Source of the DNA: Leptotrichia sp. oral taxon 215 str. W9775
GTDB taxonomy: Bacteria; Fusobacteriota; Fusobacteriia; Fusobacteriales; Leptotrichiaceae
Direction: 5' to 3'
NCBI RefSeq assembly: GCF_000469505.1
Contig: NZ_KI272826.1
Coordinates: 79,031 to 143,030, forward strand
Length of the DNA stretch: 64,000 nt
The notes below the pieces were generated by a model. That model saw nothing but the letters and a program-made list of their open reading frames with translations. It was not told where the DNA came from and made no database searches. The position numbers and the translations under genes were made by a program. This document shows positions 55,385-63,966 of the stretch, in pieces (the stretch's first letter is position 1; every line of letters begins with the position of its first letter).

Positions 55385-55402
55385 TTATAGTAATAAAAAT
55401 TC

Positions 55403-55448
55403 ATAATCGATAGGATAGCAAGATTGTTGTTACCTATCGATTATTTTT
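55403..55448 (+). terminator. Terminator of the fadA pair
   Basis: ATAATCGATAGG (55403-55414) and CCTATCGATTAT (55433-55444) form a perfect 12-bp stem followed by TTTT, just before tRNA-Arg. Confidence 0.88.
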
Positions 55449-55450
55449 AT

Positions 55451-55527
55451 GTATCTGTAGCTCAACTGGATAGAGCGTCTGACTTCGGATCAGAAGGCTT
55501 GGGGTTCGATTCCTCACAGGTACGCCA
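55451..55527 (+). tRNA. tRNA-Arg (TCG)
   Basis: Acceptor GTATCTG/CAGGTAC (one G-T), anticodon stem TCTGA/TCAGA with loop CTTCGGA (TCG), CCA encoded. Length 77. It has no obvious promoter of its own and lies right after the fadA terminator. Confidence 0.94.
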
Positions 55528-55601
55528 TTTTTTTAATTGATTAAGGGAAAATCACTTAAAAGGGGATGGAATAACAGGGGATATATAAAATTGGGGGATA
55601 A

Positions 55602-56276
55602 ATGAAAAATAATGAGGGACACAGGGGAAGACTGAGAAACAGATTTTTAATGTCAGGGTTATCAGGATTTCAGGATTATGAAATTTTAGAATTACTTCTG
55701 ACTTATGTTATTGTAAGAAAAGACTGTAAGGCAATAGCAAAGGAATTGCTTGACAAGTATGGAGATTTGTACACGTTATTAAAACAATCTCCTGAAGAAC
55801 TGGAAAAAAATAAATATATAACTGAAAGGACGGCAATATTTTTTAAAATGCTGTTTTCCATAATTGAAAGGCAGTTATATCTAAAAATACACAATGAGAA
55901 AATTACTATTTCAAGTAATGTTCAGTTACTGGATTATTTGAAATTTTCTCTGTTAAACAGGGAAATTGAAGTATTTAAAGTACTGTTTTTAAATACTCAG
56001 AATGAACTTCTGAAGGAAGAGGAACTGTTTAAAGGGACAATTGACAGAAGCACTGTCTACATAAGGGAACTAATAAAAAAAATACTGAATTACAATGCAA
56101 AATCAGTCATTCTGGTACATAATCATCCGGCAGGTTCATTAAAGCCGTCACAGGCTGATATTGCACTAACTAGAAAAATTAAGGAGATATTTGAAGGAAT
56201 AGAGATACGCTTACTGGATCATATAATAATAAGTGAGAAAGGATATTTCAGTTTCTTAGAAGGTGGAATTTTATGA
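55602..56276 (+). CDS. radC: RadC family JAMM protein
   Basis: A 224-residue protein with an N-terminal helix-hairpin-helix region (GLSGFQDYEILELLL) and a C-terminal JAMM/MPN zinc site: HNHPAGSLKPSQAD at about residues 170-183 (His-x-His-Pro...Ser...Asp), with the upstream Glu in LKEEELFKGT. The name suggests DNA repair but its real role is unsettled. Its stop overlaps the next start by 4 nt. Confidence 0.93.
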   Translation: MKNNEGHRGRLRNRFLMSGLSGFQDYEILELLLTYVIVRKDCKAIAKELLDKYGDLYTLLKQSPEELEKNKYITERTAIFFKMLFSIIERQLYLKIHNEKITISSNVQLLDYLKFSLLNREIEVFKVLFLNTQNELLKEEELFKGTIDRSTVYIRELIKKILNYNAKSVILVHNHPAGSLKPSQADIALTRKIKEIFEGIEIRLLDHIIISEKGYFSFLEGGIL

Positions 56277-56785
56277 AAGTATTAAATATAAAATTTAGGA
56301 AAACAAAAAAAGTTTATCCGTTTTTAATAAATGAATTTCAAAATTTTCAAAAGGGAGACCATGTAATTGTTGACACAATAAGAGGTGAACAGATAGGAAT
56401 AGTTTTGGGAGTAGCAAATAAGCTAGGAATGGAACTTGAAGAAAATGATGAAGTAAAAATAAGGGAAGTAAAGAGAAAATTAACAGAAAAAGAAGTTGAA
56501 AAGCTTAAGGAATTAGATATTAAAGCTGATGAAGCTTATTTTAAATGTAAAAAAATAGTAAAGGATATTTTGCCTGAAATGAATCTGGTAATTGGAGAGT
56601 ACACTTTTGATGAAAATAAATTAATTTTTTATTTTACTGCTGAAACTAGACTTGATTTCAGGGAACTTGTAAAAGAGGTAAATAGGACATTCAGAAAGAG
56701 GGTAGAATTTTATCAGATAAAGCAAAATGATGAAGGGAGAATTTTAAGTGCATTTGGAAAGTACGGAAAGGAAATATACTGGTAA
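56273..56785 (+). CDS. Short PSP1-domain protein, cluster-less RicT paralogue
   Basis: A 170-residue PSP1 protein. The PSP1 core (FQKGDHVIVDTIRGEQIGIVLG...; YTFDENKLIFYFTAETRLDFRELVKEV) parallels the downstream RicT, but the chain ends at the point where RicT's first Cys cluster should start: GKYGKEIYW in place of GNCGKTLCC. None of the Fe-S cysteines is present. It may be a decayed or regulatory duplicate, or bind different partners. ATGA overlap with radC; 38-nt overlap with the next gene. Confidence 0.85.
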   Translation: MKVLNIKFRKTKKVYPFLINEFQNFQKGDHVIVDTIRGEQIGIVLGVANKLGMELEENDEVKIREVKRKLTEKEVEKLKELDIKADEAYFKCKKIVKDILPEMNLVIGEYTFDENKLIFYFTAETRLDFRELVKEVNRTFRKRVEFYQIKQNDEGRILSAFGKYGKEIYW

Positions 56786-57674
56786 CAATATCTGCAGTAT
56801 AGGAAATGAAGAAAATGTTTTAGAACAGGTAATAGACGTATATTTTGATGCGTTTCAAAAAAGGTATTATTTTCTTAATAATCCTAAGTTTTCAGTGGAA
56901 ATAAATGATCAGGTAATTGTAGAAACACAGATGGGATTAGCAATAGGAAAGGTAATATCTCTAAAAAAAGCCGCTATAAAAAGTAATGGGGAAGCTCTTA
57001 AAATGATTATAAGAGTTGCTACAAAAAAAGATATTGAAAAAAATAATGAATTAAAAACAGAAGCAATAAAAGCGGGATATATATTTAAAAATAAACTTAG
57101 GAAATACAACCTTAATCTTAAATTAGTGTCAACTGAATATACATTTGATAAGAAAAAGTTAATTTTTTATTTTGCTTCAGAAGACAGAGTTGATTTTAGG
57201 GAACTTGTGAAAGAATTAGCTTCTATTTTCAGGGTTAGAATAGAACTTAGACAAATTGGGGTAAGAGATTATGCCAAAATGGTGGGTGACTGTGGAAACT
57301 GTGGAAAAACATTATGCTGTAAATCAATAATAAATAAATTTGATTCAGTTTCAATAAAAATGGCAAGAGAACAGGGAGTATCGGTAGCTCCTTCAAAAAT
57401 TTCAGGAGTATGTGGAAGACTGAAATGCTGTATGGGGTTTGAAAACGCCCAGTATCTGGAAGTAAAGGAAGATTTTCCGGCTATTGGCCAGTCTGTTATG
57501 ACTGCTGAGGGAAAAGGAAATGTAGTAAGCATGAATATGCTGAATGATATTATTTTTGTAAATATTGAAGGAAAAGGTCTACAGAGATACAGTCTGTCAG
57601 AAATAAAATTTAATAAAAAAGAAAAAATAGAAATTGAAAAAACACAGGTTTGCTGTTATGAAGAAAATAACTAA
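56748..57674 (+). CDS. ricT: PSP1-domain protein RicT (YaaT-like)
   Basis: A 308-residue cytoplasmic protein. In Bacillus RicT works with RicA and RicF, carries Fe-S clusters and assists RNase Y; here partners are unknown. PSP1 domain at about residues 40-180, followed by the Cys motifs CGNCGKTLCC and GVCGRLKCCMGFE. The start is GTG at 56748, supported by GGGAG eight nt ahead and overlapping the previous gene. The end overlaps the methyltransferase gene by 17 nt. Confidence 0.9.
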   Translation: MHLESTERKYTGNNICSIGNEENVLEQVIDVYFDAFQKRYYFLNNPKFSVEINDQVIVETQMGLAIGKVISLKKAAIKSNGEALKMIIRVATKKDIEKNNELKTEAIKAGYIFKNKLRKYNLNLKLVSTEYTFDKKKLIFYFASEDRVDFRELVKELASIFRVRIELRQIGVRDYAKMVGDCGNCGKTLCCKSIINKFDSVSIKMAREQGVSVAPSKISGVCGRLKCCMGFENAQYLEVKEDFPAIGQSVMTAEGKGNVVSMNMLNDIIFVNIEGKGLQRYSLSEIKFNKKEKIEIEKTQVCCYEENN

Positions 57675-58365
57675 TGATTTTTATATTGAAAAATTAGAAA
57701 GTGTAGACAAAAAAATTATAGTAAAGGATGAAGGGCTGAAAATTACAGAAGATGCCCTTCTTTTGTCAAATTTTGTAAAAAAGAAGCTGGCCAGCTGTAA
57801 AAAAGAAAATACTGGGAAAAGATCCAATATATTACTGGAAATAGGATCAGGACAAGGGACAATATCTCTACTTTTATCTGAAATTAAGACAATAGAAAAA
57901 ATTTGCGCTGTGGAAATTCAGGAAAGTATTTTTAAACATCTGAATGAAAATATAAAAATAAATCAGCTGGAAGATAAAATTATTGGGATAAATGAAGACA
58001 TAAAAGATATACAGGGGGAATACGGGTATATTGTTTCAAATCCTCCCTATAGGAAAGTTAGCTCAGGAAGATTGCCTGAAAATGAATCTGAAAGAATAAG
58101 TAAATATGAAGTAACTCTTACTTTAGAAGAATTATTCATGCAAATAAGACGACTTCTCAAAAACTATGGGGAATTCTTTGTAATTGTGCCAGATGAAAGG
58201 TTAAATGACAGTTTTTTATATATTTATAAAAATAATATGAATATATTGGAACTGGAAATAAATAAATATCGAAAAAGAAATCTGGTAATAATACATGGGA
58301 AAAAAGGTGGAAATCAAAATTCAGGAATTAATATAGAAACTGTACAGCAACATTCAGAAAAGTAA
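57658..58365 (+). CDS. TrmN6-like tRNA adenine methyltransferase
   Basis: A 235-residue class I methyltransferase. AdoMet loop LLEIGSGQGTISLLLSE near residue 61, acidic VEIQESIF, and the adenine-N6-type NPPY in IVSNPPYRK near 126. These features match YfiC/TrmN6, which modifies A37 of tRNA-Val in E. coli; the substrate here is not proven. The ATG at 57658 is chosen over the TTG at 57634 since it overlaps the ricT end as in coupled genes. Confidence 0.85.
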   Translation: MKKITNDFYIEKLESVDKKIIVKDEGLKITEDALLLSNFVKKKLASCKKENTGKRSNILLEIGSGQGTISLLLSEIKTIEKICAVEIQESIFKHLNENIKINQLEDKIIGINEDIKDIQGEYGYIVSNPPYRKVSSGRLPENESERISKYEVTLTLEELFMQIRRLLKNYGEFFVIVPDERLNDSFLYIYKNNMNILELEINKYRKRNLVIIHGKKGGNQNSGINIETVQQHSEK

Positions 58366-58366
58366 A

Positions 58367-58420
58367 AAACAGCATTTATAAATCGCAAAATAAATGAAGA
58401 TTTATAGACGCTGTTTTTTT
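58367..58420 (+). terminator. Terminator after the methyltransferase gene
   Basis: AAACAGC (58367-58373) with GCTGTTT (58410-58416), plus ATTTATAAATC/GATTTATA pairing inside, followed by T. It faces a convergent gene. Confidence 0.8.
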
Positions 58421-58441
58421 ATAAAATTTTATTTGAAAAAA

Positions 58442-58915
58442 TTATAGGGAAACTAAATATGAAACTAATTCTTCTTCAATTTCTTTATTGAACTTTCCAG
58501 TTCTGAAGTTATATTTTATTTCATCAAACTGTTCAGGATTTTCAGACATATGTTTCTGAACAACTTTAGGAAATTCAGTTAAAAATACTTCCGATTTATT
58601 TCCATTGTCTGCAAACAGAGTAGGAATTCTTGCTGTTCCAGTAGCTTTCAGAAGTAGTTCATGAGCTTCTTCCCTTGTGCTGTATTCTATTTTTATTTTA
58701 TCATTCAGTTCAGCAAATTTTTCCAGAAAGGAAACGACTGCACGGCAGTCAGGACAGTAAATCTCAGCAACTGCAAGAATTTTAATTTCTTTGTTTATAT
58801 TTTTTATTTTTTGCACTGATTCATCAGACAAAATAATTTTATTTATTATTTTAAGCTGTCTTTCCTTGTTCTCTGTATCTCCTTCAGAATTAAGATATTT
58901 TTCGAATGTGGCCAT
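58442..58915 (-). CDS. Thioredoxin-family protein (CPDC)
   Basis: A 157-residue cytoplasmic protein with a thioredoxin fold: EIYCPDCRAVVSFLEKFAE (active site CPDC at about residues 54-57), then ARIPTLF, the cis-Pro strand. The N-terminal 45 residues are charged and helical. The CPDC pair suggests a reductase rather than an oxidase. Partner unknown. Its promoter region toward the Cof gene at 59038 is very AT-rich. Confidence 0.85.
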   Translation of the reverse strand: MATFEKYLNSEGDTENKERQLKIINKIILSDESVQKIKNINKEIKILAVAEIYCPDCRAVVSFLEKFAELNDKIKIEYSTREEAHELLLKATGTARIPTLFADNGNKSEVFLTEFPKVVQKHMSENPEQFDEIKYNFRTGKFNKEIEEELVSYLVSL

Positions 58916-59037
58916 TTTTAATCACTCCCTGTTTCTTTTTATATATTCAATTATAAAGCAAAATGAAAAAAAAATAAAGTAATTTATTTTTAACCTGAAA
59001 TATGGTAAAATCTTTTGATAGACAGGAGGTATATTTA

Positions 59038-59841
59038 ATGTATAAAGCGGTGGTAAGTGATCTGGATGGGACATTACTTAATGGAAGTCATGAAATAGAT
59101 GACTTTACGAAGAAAACAGTCTCGGCAGTAATCGATAAAGGAATAAAATTCTATATAGCGACGGGAAGAAGCTATTCAGGGGCAAAAGCCATAATGGACA
59201 AGTTAGGTTTGAAAATACCTCTGATAACTTCCAATGGAGCAAGGATAATGGATGAAGAAGGGAAGGAAATATATATTAATAATCTGGAAAAGAAGTATTC
59301 TGATTCAATACTGGATATAGATTATAAGAAAAAGGGAGAAAGCATAGTTTTAAATGTTTATTCTGGAAATGACTGGTATGTAACGGAAGACAGAAGAGAA
59401 TTTTATATGAAAATAAATCCTAAAAGAACTTTTTTCCCGGAAGTTACTACACTGGAAGACCTTAAAACAAAGGAATTTACTAAAATATTTTTCCTGGGAG
59501 AACATGATGAGCTGCTGGAACTGGAAAAGGAAATAGAAGAGGTTACAAAGGGGGAAGTAAATATTGCCTTTGTACTGGAACATTGTCTGGAAATTTTCAG
59601 TAAGGAAAGTGACAAGGCAAATGCGGCAAAGTTTCTGCTTGAAAAGGATGGTCTGACATTGGAGGACAGTGTAGCCTTTGGAGATGGATGTAATGACTAT
59701 GATCTCTTAAAAAAAGCGGGAAAAGGTTTTGTAATGGGGAATGCATTTTACAGGCTGAAGGAATCTCTTCCTGAAAATGAAACTGTCGAGTCAAATGCAG
59801 ATAACGGAGTGGCAAAAAAATTAGTCGAATTGTTTTTATAA
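59038..59841 (+). CDS. Cof-type HAD phosphatase
   Basis: A 267-residue phosphatase: motif I DLDGTLL, ATGRSYSGAK, a Lys in KANAAKFLL and GDGCNDYDLLKKAGKG. The ATG at 59038 follows AGGAGGT; an in-frame ATG at 59002 has no such site. It is a close paralogue of the gene at 60283: the same ANAAKFLL and GKGF-MGNA-RLK blocks occur in both. Confidence 0.9.
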   Translation: MYKAVVSDLDGTLLNGSHEIDDFTKKTVSAVIDKGIKFYIATGRSYSGAKAIMDKLGLKIPLITSNGARIMDEEGKEIYINNLEKKYSDSILDIDYKKKGESIVLNVYSGNDWYVTEDRREFYMKINPKRTFFPEVTTLEDLKTKEFTKIFFLGEHDELLELEKEIEEVTKGEVNIAFVLEHCLEIFSKESDKANAAKFLLEKDGLTLEDSVAFGDGCNDYDLLKKAGKGFVMGNAFYRLKESLPENETVESNADNGVAKKLVELFL

Positions 59842-59900
59842 AAATGTAGAAAACGTTAAAATAAGTTAATTTATATAAAAATCTGAAAGGGGACAGAATT

Positions 59901-60263
59901 ATGAAAAAAACAGCATTAGTTGTGGATGATACACCATATATAAGAGAGGATATAAAGGAAATACTGACAGATCAGGGGTATGAAGTATATGAAGCGGGGG
60001 ATGGTCTGGAGGCTATAGAAATGTATAAAAAAATTAAGCCTGTGATAGTGACGATGGATGTTAATATGCCAAGACTTCATGGAATAAAAGCGGCACAAGT
60101 AATAATGGATTATGATCCTGAAGCTAAAATTATGCTCTGCAGTACAATGATAACTTTTCAGAATTATGTAAGAATGGGGAAAGAAGCCGGAGTAAGGGGA
60201 TTTTTATCAAAACCGTTTACTGAAGAGGAATTTATGGAAGAACTGGCAAAATTATTTGCTTAA
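59901..60263 (+). CDS. Stand-alone response-regulator receiver domain
   Basis: A 120-residue CheY/Spo0F-type receiver with no output domain. The acid pocket is D9, D10 and the phosphoacceptor D53 (MDVNMP), with S81 in CSTM and K104 in SKPF. It lacks a DNA-binding tail. There is no histidine kinase or chemotaxis gene in the window. It lies 59 nt after and 19 nt before the two paralogous HAD phosphatases, a curious setting. It probably acts as a phosphotransfer partner of an unlinked kinase. Confidence 0.92.
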   Translation: MKKTALVVDDTPYIREDIKEILTDQGYEVYEAGDGLEAIEMYKKIKPVIVTMDVNMPRLHGIKAAQVIMDYDPEAKIMLCSTMITFQNYVRMGKEAGVRGFLSKPFTEEEFMEELAKLFA

Positions 60264-60282
60264 ATGGAAATAGGAGGAATGT

Positions 60283-61089
60283 ATGTATAAGGCAGTAATA
60301 AGTGACCTTGATGGGACATTGCTGAATGATAGGAGTAAGATATCAGACTTTACAAGGGAAACAGTGAGGGAATTAATAGATAGAGGAATAAAGTTCTATA
60401 TAGCGACAGGAAGAAACTATGGACTTGCAAAAGCTGTAATGGATGAGCTTGGAATAACAATACCGCTTATTTCTGCAAATGGTGCAAGGATAAATGATGA
60501 GGATGGGGAAGTTATATTCGAAGATTTACTTGGAAAGGAAGAAGCGGAGAAAATTCTGGAAGTAGATTACAGAAAATATGGTGGAAATATTTTTATGAAC
60601 GTATTTTCAGGAGAAGACTGGCTTGTACCAATAGGAGCAACAGAGCATATATCTGAAGAAGAAAGAAAAGCTTTTCCTGCACTACCTGAGGAGGTTGAGG
60701 AAGAGGAATTAATGGGGCTGGATATACAGAAGATATTTTTTATAGGGGAACATGAAGCTCTAGTTGAACTTGAAAAGGAAATTATTGAAAAAACGGGAGG
60801 AAAAGTAACAATAGCCTTTGCAAATGAAACATGTGTGGAATTTTTTTCAGAAACTGCAAATAAGGCAAATGCGGCAAAATTTCTTCTGAAACGGGATGGC
60901 ATAGATATAAAGGATGCTGTCAGCTTCGGTGACGGTGAAAATGATTATGAAATGCTTACAATGGCAGGAAAAGGTTTTATAATGGGAAATGCCTTATACA
61001 GACTTAAGGACATGCTGCCGGAAGATTTTGAAATGGTAGGGACAAATAATGAAGATGGCGAAGCAAAAAAACTTGTAGAGATATTTTAA
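60283..61089 (+). CDS. Cof-type HAD phosphatase, paralogue
   Basis: A 268-residue phosphatase: DLDGTLL, ATGRNYGLAKA, KANAAKFLL and GDGENDYEML. It is the third Cof-type gene and the closest to that at 59038, so the pair arose by duplication with the receiver gene between. AGGAGG site. Substrate unknown. Confidence 0.9.
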   Translation: MYKAVISDLDGTLLNDRSKISDFTRETVRELIDRGIKFYIATGRNYGLAKAVMDELGITIPLISANGARINDEDGEVIFEDLLGKEEAEKILEVDYRKYGGNIFMNVFSGEDWLVPIGATEHISEEERKAFPALPEEVEEEELMGLDIQKIFFIGEHEALVELEKEIIEKTGGKVTIAFANETCVEFFSETANKANAAKFLLKRDGIDIKDAVSFGDGENDYEMLTMAGKGFIMGNALYRLKDMLPEDFEMVGTNNEDGEAKKLVEIF

Positions 61090-61184
61090 ATATTTGCTTA
61101 CTTTTGTTCTTTATAAGTAATATAAATTATATACTATAATAGTAAAAAGGTGTTAATATATATTCAAAAGGGAATTTTTATATC

Positions 61185-61233
61185 TTGACAAACAAAATAA
61201 TACTTGGTAAAATTGTAATATAAATATTACAAT
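61185..61233 (+). promoter_or_regulatory. relBE promoter and operator
   Basis: TTGACA (61185-61190), 17-bp spacer, TAAAAT (61208-61213). A perfect palindrome ATTGTAATA-TAAA-TATTACAAT (61212-61233) starts at the end of the -10 and runs to the ribosome binding site. Ribbon-helix-helix antitoxins bind such sites to autoregulate. Confidence 0.8.
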
Positions 61234-61247
61234 TGGAGGGATAAAAA

Positions 61248-61475
61248 ATGCCTACACTATCATTGAGAATGGAAAAAGAAGATTTAGAATTTTTAAAAGA
61301 ATATTCCAATATAAATAATATTAATATGTCGTCTTTTGTTCGTAACTTAATTTTAGACAAAATATATGATGAAATAACTGAAGAAGATGAAAAAAGAATA
61401 CTGAAAAGATGGGAAAATTCAAAATCTGAAAAAACTGCTTCTGCTGAAGAGGTCTTTAAGAGGTTAGAATTATAA
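61248..61475 (+). CDS. relB: RelB/ribbon-helix-helix antitoxin
   Basis: A 75-residue antitoxin. The ribbon-helix-helix part is LSLRMEKEDLEFLKEYSNINN...MSSFVRNLI, followed by an acidic, Lys/Glu-rich tail that should wrap the toxin. TTGGAGGG site. It shares one base with relE (TAATG). Confidence 0.88.
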   Translation: MPTLSLRMEKEDLEFLKEYSNINNINMSSFVRNLILDKIYDEITEEDEKRILKRWENSKSEKTASAEEVFKRLEL

Positions 61476-61798
61476 TGGAAAGAAAGTTTTATGGAGTAAA
61501 GTTTACCGAGTCTGCAGAAAAAGATCTTAAAAAAATAAATAAATTAAATAAAGCAATTGCAAAACTTCTTAAAAAATGGATTTCAGAAAATTTAATAGGC
61601 ACACAAAATCCAAAACAAAGAGGAAAAGCACTAACGGGAAATTTGAAAGGATTATGGAGATATAGAGTAGGCTCTTATAGAATTATAGCTGAAATAAAAA
61701 ATGATATTTTGTTAATATTAATTATAGAAATTTCAGATAGAAAAGAAACTTATAAAGATAAAAAGAGAAAAACATATAAAGATGAAAAAATAAAATAA
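61475..61798 (+). CDS. relE: RelE/ParE-type toxin
   Basis: A 107-residue RelE/ParE-superfamily toxin, usually an mRNA interferase acting at the ribosome or a gyrase inhibitor. The family blocks are FTESAEKDLKKINKLNKAI, KALTGNLKGLWRYRVGSYRII and ILLILIIEISDRKETYK. The C-terminal 15 residues repeat themselves (YKDKKRKTYKDEK), a tail longer than usual and encoded by a short direct repeat. Intact and expressed in an operon with relB. Confidence 0.88.
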   Translation: MERKFYGVKFTESAEKDLKKINKLNKAIAKLLKKWISENLIGTQNPKQRGKALTGNLKGLWRYRVGSYRIIAEIKNDILLILIIEISDRKETYKDKKRKTYKDEKIK

Positions 61799-61822
61799 TA
61801 TACAGGATAGAGAAAAGATATA

Positions 61823-61860
61823 TACAAATAAAAAAGGACATAGGTCCTTTTTTATTTGTA
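61823..61860. terminator. Bidirectional terminator between relE and sppA
   Basis: A 17-bp perfect stem: TACAAATAAAAAAGGAC (61823-61839), loop ATAG, then the complement at 61844-61860. T-rich ends on both strands. Confidence 0.93.
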
Positions 61861-61895
61861 TACTATAAACTTTTATTATATATTATAATTGAGTA

Positions 61896-63689
61896 TTAAA
61901 ATTCCAGTTTATATGGTAAATAATACATTGGTTTGTTCTGATTATCTTCAATTAGTTTATATTCATCAAAAAGTTTTGCACTTTTTGGAAGTTTTGCTTC
62001 CAGCTGTGAAGTTAGACTGATTTTTTCAAAAATAAATGAGGATATCATTTTCAATGTTTTCTCAAAATCCATTTCAGTATATATATTTTCTACGTGATAA
62101 TCTTCCTCTAACTTAAGGTCTTTAGCCATTGCTTTTATTGTATCTTCAAGACCACCAATTTCATCAACAAGTTTTATATTCTTAGCTTCATCCCCAAGCC
62201 AGATTTTTCCTTGTGCATAATTTTCAAGGGTTGCATCATCTATTTTTCTGCTGGCAGTAACTCTTGATTTAAATTCCTTATAAGTAGAAAGCATTGATTC
62301 AGAAATTTTAGCTTTACTTTCTTCACTCAAAGGAGTAAATGGATTATACATATCAGAATATTTTCCTTTGGAAATAGTATTTGCCGTAACACCATATTTA
62401 TTCTGTGCATTGTAGAATTTCGGCATCATTGATACAACTCCTATAGAACCTGTAATTGTGGCATTGTCTGCAAAAACTTTTTTACCTGCCATTGAGATGT
62501 AATATCCTCCTGACGCGGCAGTTTCAGACATTGAAACATATATAGGAACATTAGTTTTTAACAGAGCCTGATATATTACTTCTGATGCAAGGGCAGATCC
62601 ACCAGGAGAATTTACCCTTAATACGATTCCTTTAAGATTTTTAGTTCTGAGGGCTTTTTCAAGTTTGGTAGAAATACTGTCAGGTGAAATAGATATAGTT
62701 CTGTCATTACCGGCTGAACTGTCTATAATAGATCCTTCAGCATAAATTACAGCAATAGTGTCATTACCTATATTTTTATCTTCTATTTCAGCACTATGAT
62801 CATGATAGTAATCATATATATCTACCATTTTTTCTTCCGTTATTCCAAGTCTCTGTGTTAAATCCTGAAGACCTTCAAGTTTATCTACAAGTTTTTTATC
62901 CCTTGCAGTAAATGGAGTAAGGGAAGTATCATTACCATTTACTATATCATTATCCAGAGTATTTTTATCAATTTTACGTGCTTTCGCAATATTATCAACA
63001 AATTTATCGTATCTGTTGTCAAAAATTCTTGTCAGTTCGGCTTTTAATCCATCTGACATTTTATCGCCTACATAATTTTCCCCATAGGATTTATAATCTC
63101 CTATCTTTACAACTTCCATATTTACACCTAAATTATCCAGTAATTTCTTATAGTATAAATTTGTATAATTATAACCGGTTAATGAAACGTTTGCAGAGGC
63201 TGACGGCATCATGATAATTTCATCGGCTGCAGTTGCCAGAGGATAGTTCTTGTTATCAAGATAAGTTCCATAAGCATAAATCTTTTTCTTATTCTTTTTA
63301 AGTTCTGCAAATTTTTTGTTAAGCTCTTCAACTTTGGCAGAAGAAAGATCAACCTGATCCAGAGCAATAACAACTCCTTTTATATCTTTATTTTCTTTGA
63401 TGCTGTCAAGACTGTTTAATATATCTGTGAAAGAAATATTATATTTTTCAGAACCTGCAAATAATCCTGTTCTTATTATTTTATCTTCAGTTACTTCTGA
63501 TGCATTAAAAATTACATAGTCGTAATTTTTAGGTTTATGGCTGTCCTTGCTTTTAAATGTAAAGTAAGTCACCATAGAAGTAATAAAAATGAAAAAAACT
63601 AAAAATAGTAAAGATAATTTTAGAAAAAAAGAATATACTTCTTTTAGTGTAAACATAAAAAATCGTTTTATGTAATCAAAAAATTTCAT
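61896..63689 (-). CDS. sppA: Signal peptide peptidase SppA (67K type)
   Basis: A 597-residue membrane-bound serine protease that degrades cleaved signal peptides. One N-terminal anchor (about residues 20-45), then two S49 domains as in the long E. coli form. The Lys base is in VVKIGDYKSYGE and the nucleophile Ser in ETAASGGYYISMAG, with the upstream VNSPGGSALAS oxyanion loop. GGAGG lies before the ATG on the minus strand. Confidence 0.93.
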   Translation of the reverse strand: MKFFDYIKRFFMFTLKEVYSFFLKLSLLFLVFFIFITSMVTYFTFKSKDSHKPKNYDYVIFNASEVTEDKIIRTGLFAGSEKYNISFTDILNSLDSIKENKDIKGVVIALDQVDLSSAKVEELNKKFAELKKNKKKIYAYGTYLDNKNYPLATAADEIIMMPSASANVSLTGYNYTNLYYKKLLDNLGVNMEVVKIGDYKSYGENYVGDKMSDGLKAELTRIFDNRYDKFVDNIAKARKIDKNTLDNDIVNGNDTSLTPFTARDKKLVDKLEGLQDLTQRLGITEEKMVDIYDYYHDHSAEIEDKNIGNDTIAVIYAEGSIIDSSAGNDRTISISPDSISTKLEKALRTKNLKGIVLRVNSPGGSALASEVIYQALLKTNVPIYVSMSETAASGGYYISMAGKKVFADNATITGSIGVVSMMPKFYNAQNKYGVTANTISKGKYSDMYNPFTPLSEESKAKISESMLSTYKEFKSRVTASRKIDDATLENYAQGKIWLGDEAKNIKLVDEIGGLEDTIKAMAKDLKLEEDYHVENIYTEMDFEKTLKMISSFIFEKISLTSQLEAKLPKSAKLFDEYKLIEDNQNKPMYYLPYKLEF

Positions 63690-63782
63690 ATTTTCCTCCT
63701 TCAGTTAATATGCTGAATTATAACATTTTAAAGGATAAATAGCAAATAAATAAAAAAAAGCAAAAAAAATCAAAAAAAAGTG

Positions 63783-63811
63783 TTGACATAATTTCTGAAT
63801 TATGATAATAT
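63783..63811 (+). promoter_or_regulatory. Promoter of the tRNA-Glu array
   Basis: TTGACA (63783-63788), 17-bp spacer, TAATAT (63806-63811), some 45 bp upstream of the tRNA. Confidence 0.8.
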
Positions 63812-63854
63812 AATTCTTGTCTGTGAGAGAAAAAGACAGACACAAAAAAAATGT

Positions 63855-63929
63855 GCACCCTTCGTCTAGTGGTTAGGACATCGGGTTTTCATCCCGGCAA
63901 CAGGGGTTCGATCCCCCTAGGGTGTACCA
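63855..63929 (+). tRNA. tRNA-Glu (TTC)
   Basis: Acceptor GCACCCT/AGGGTGT (G1-T72 wobble), anticodon loop TTTTCAT (TTC), T-loop GGTTCGATCC, CCA encoded at 63927-63929. Length 75. Confidence 0.93.
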
Positions 63930-63966
63930 CAATTTAATAATAGCAATATAAGTTGAATAATGAGAC

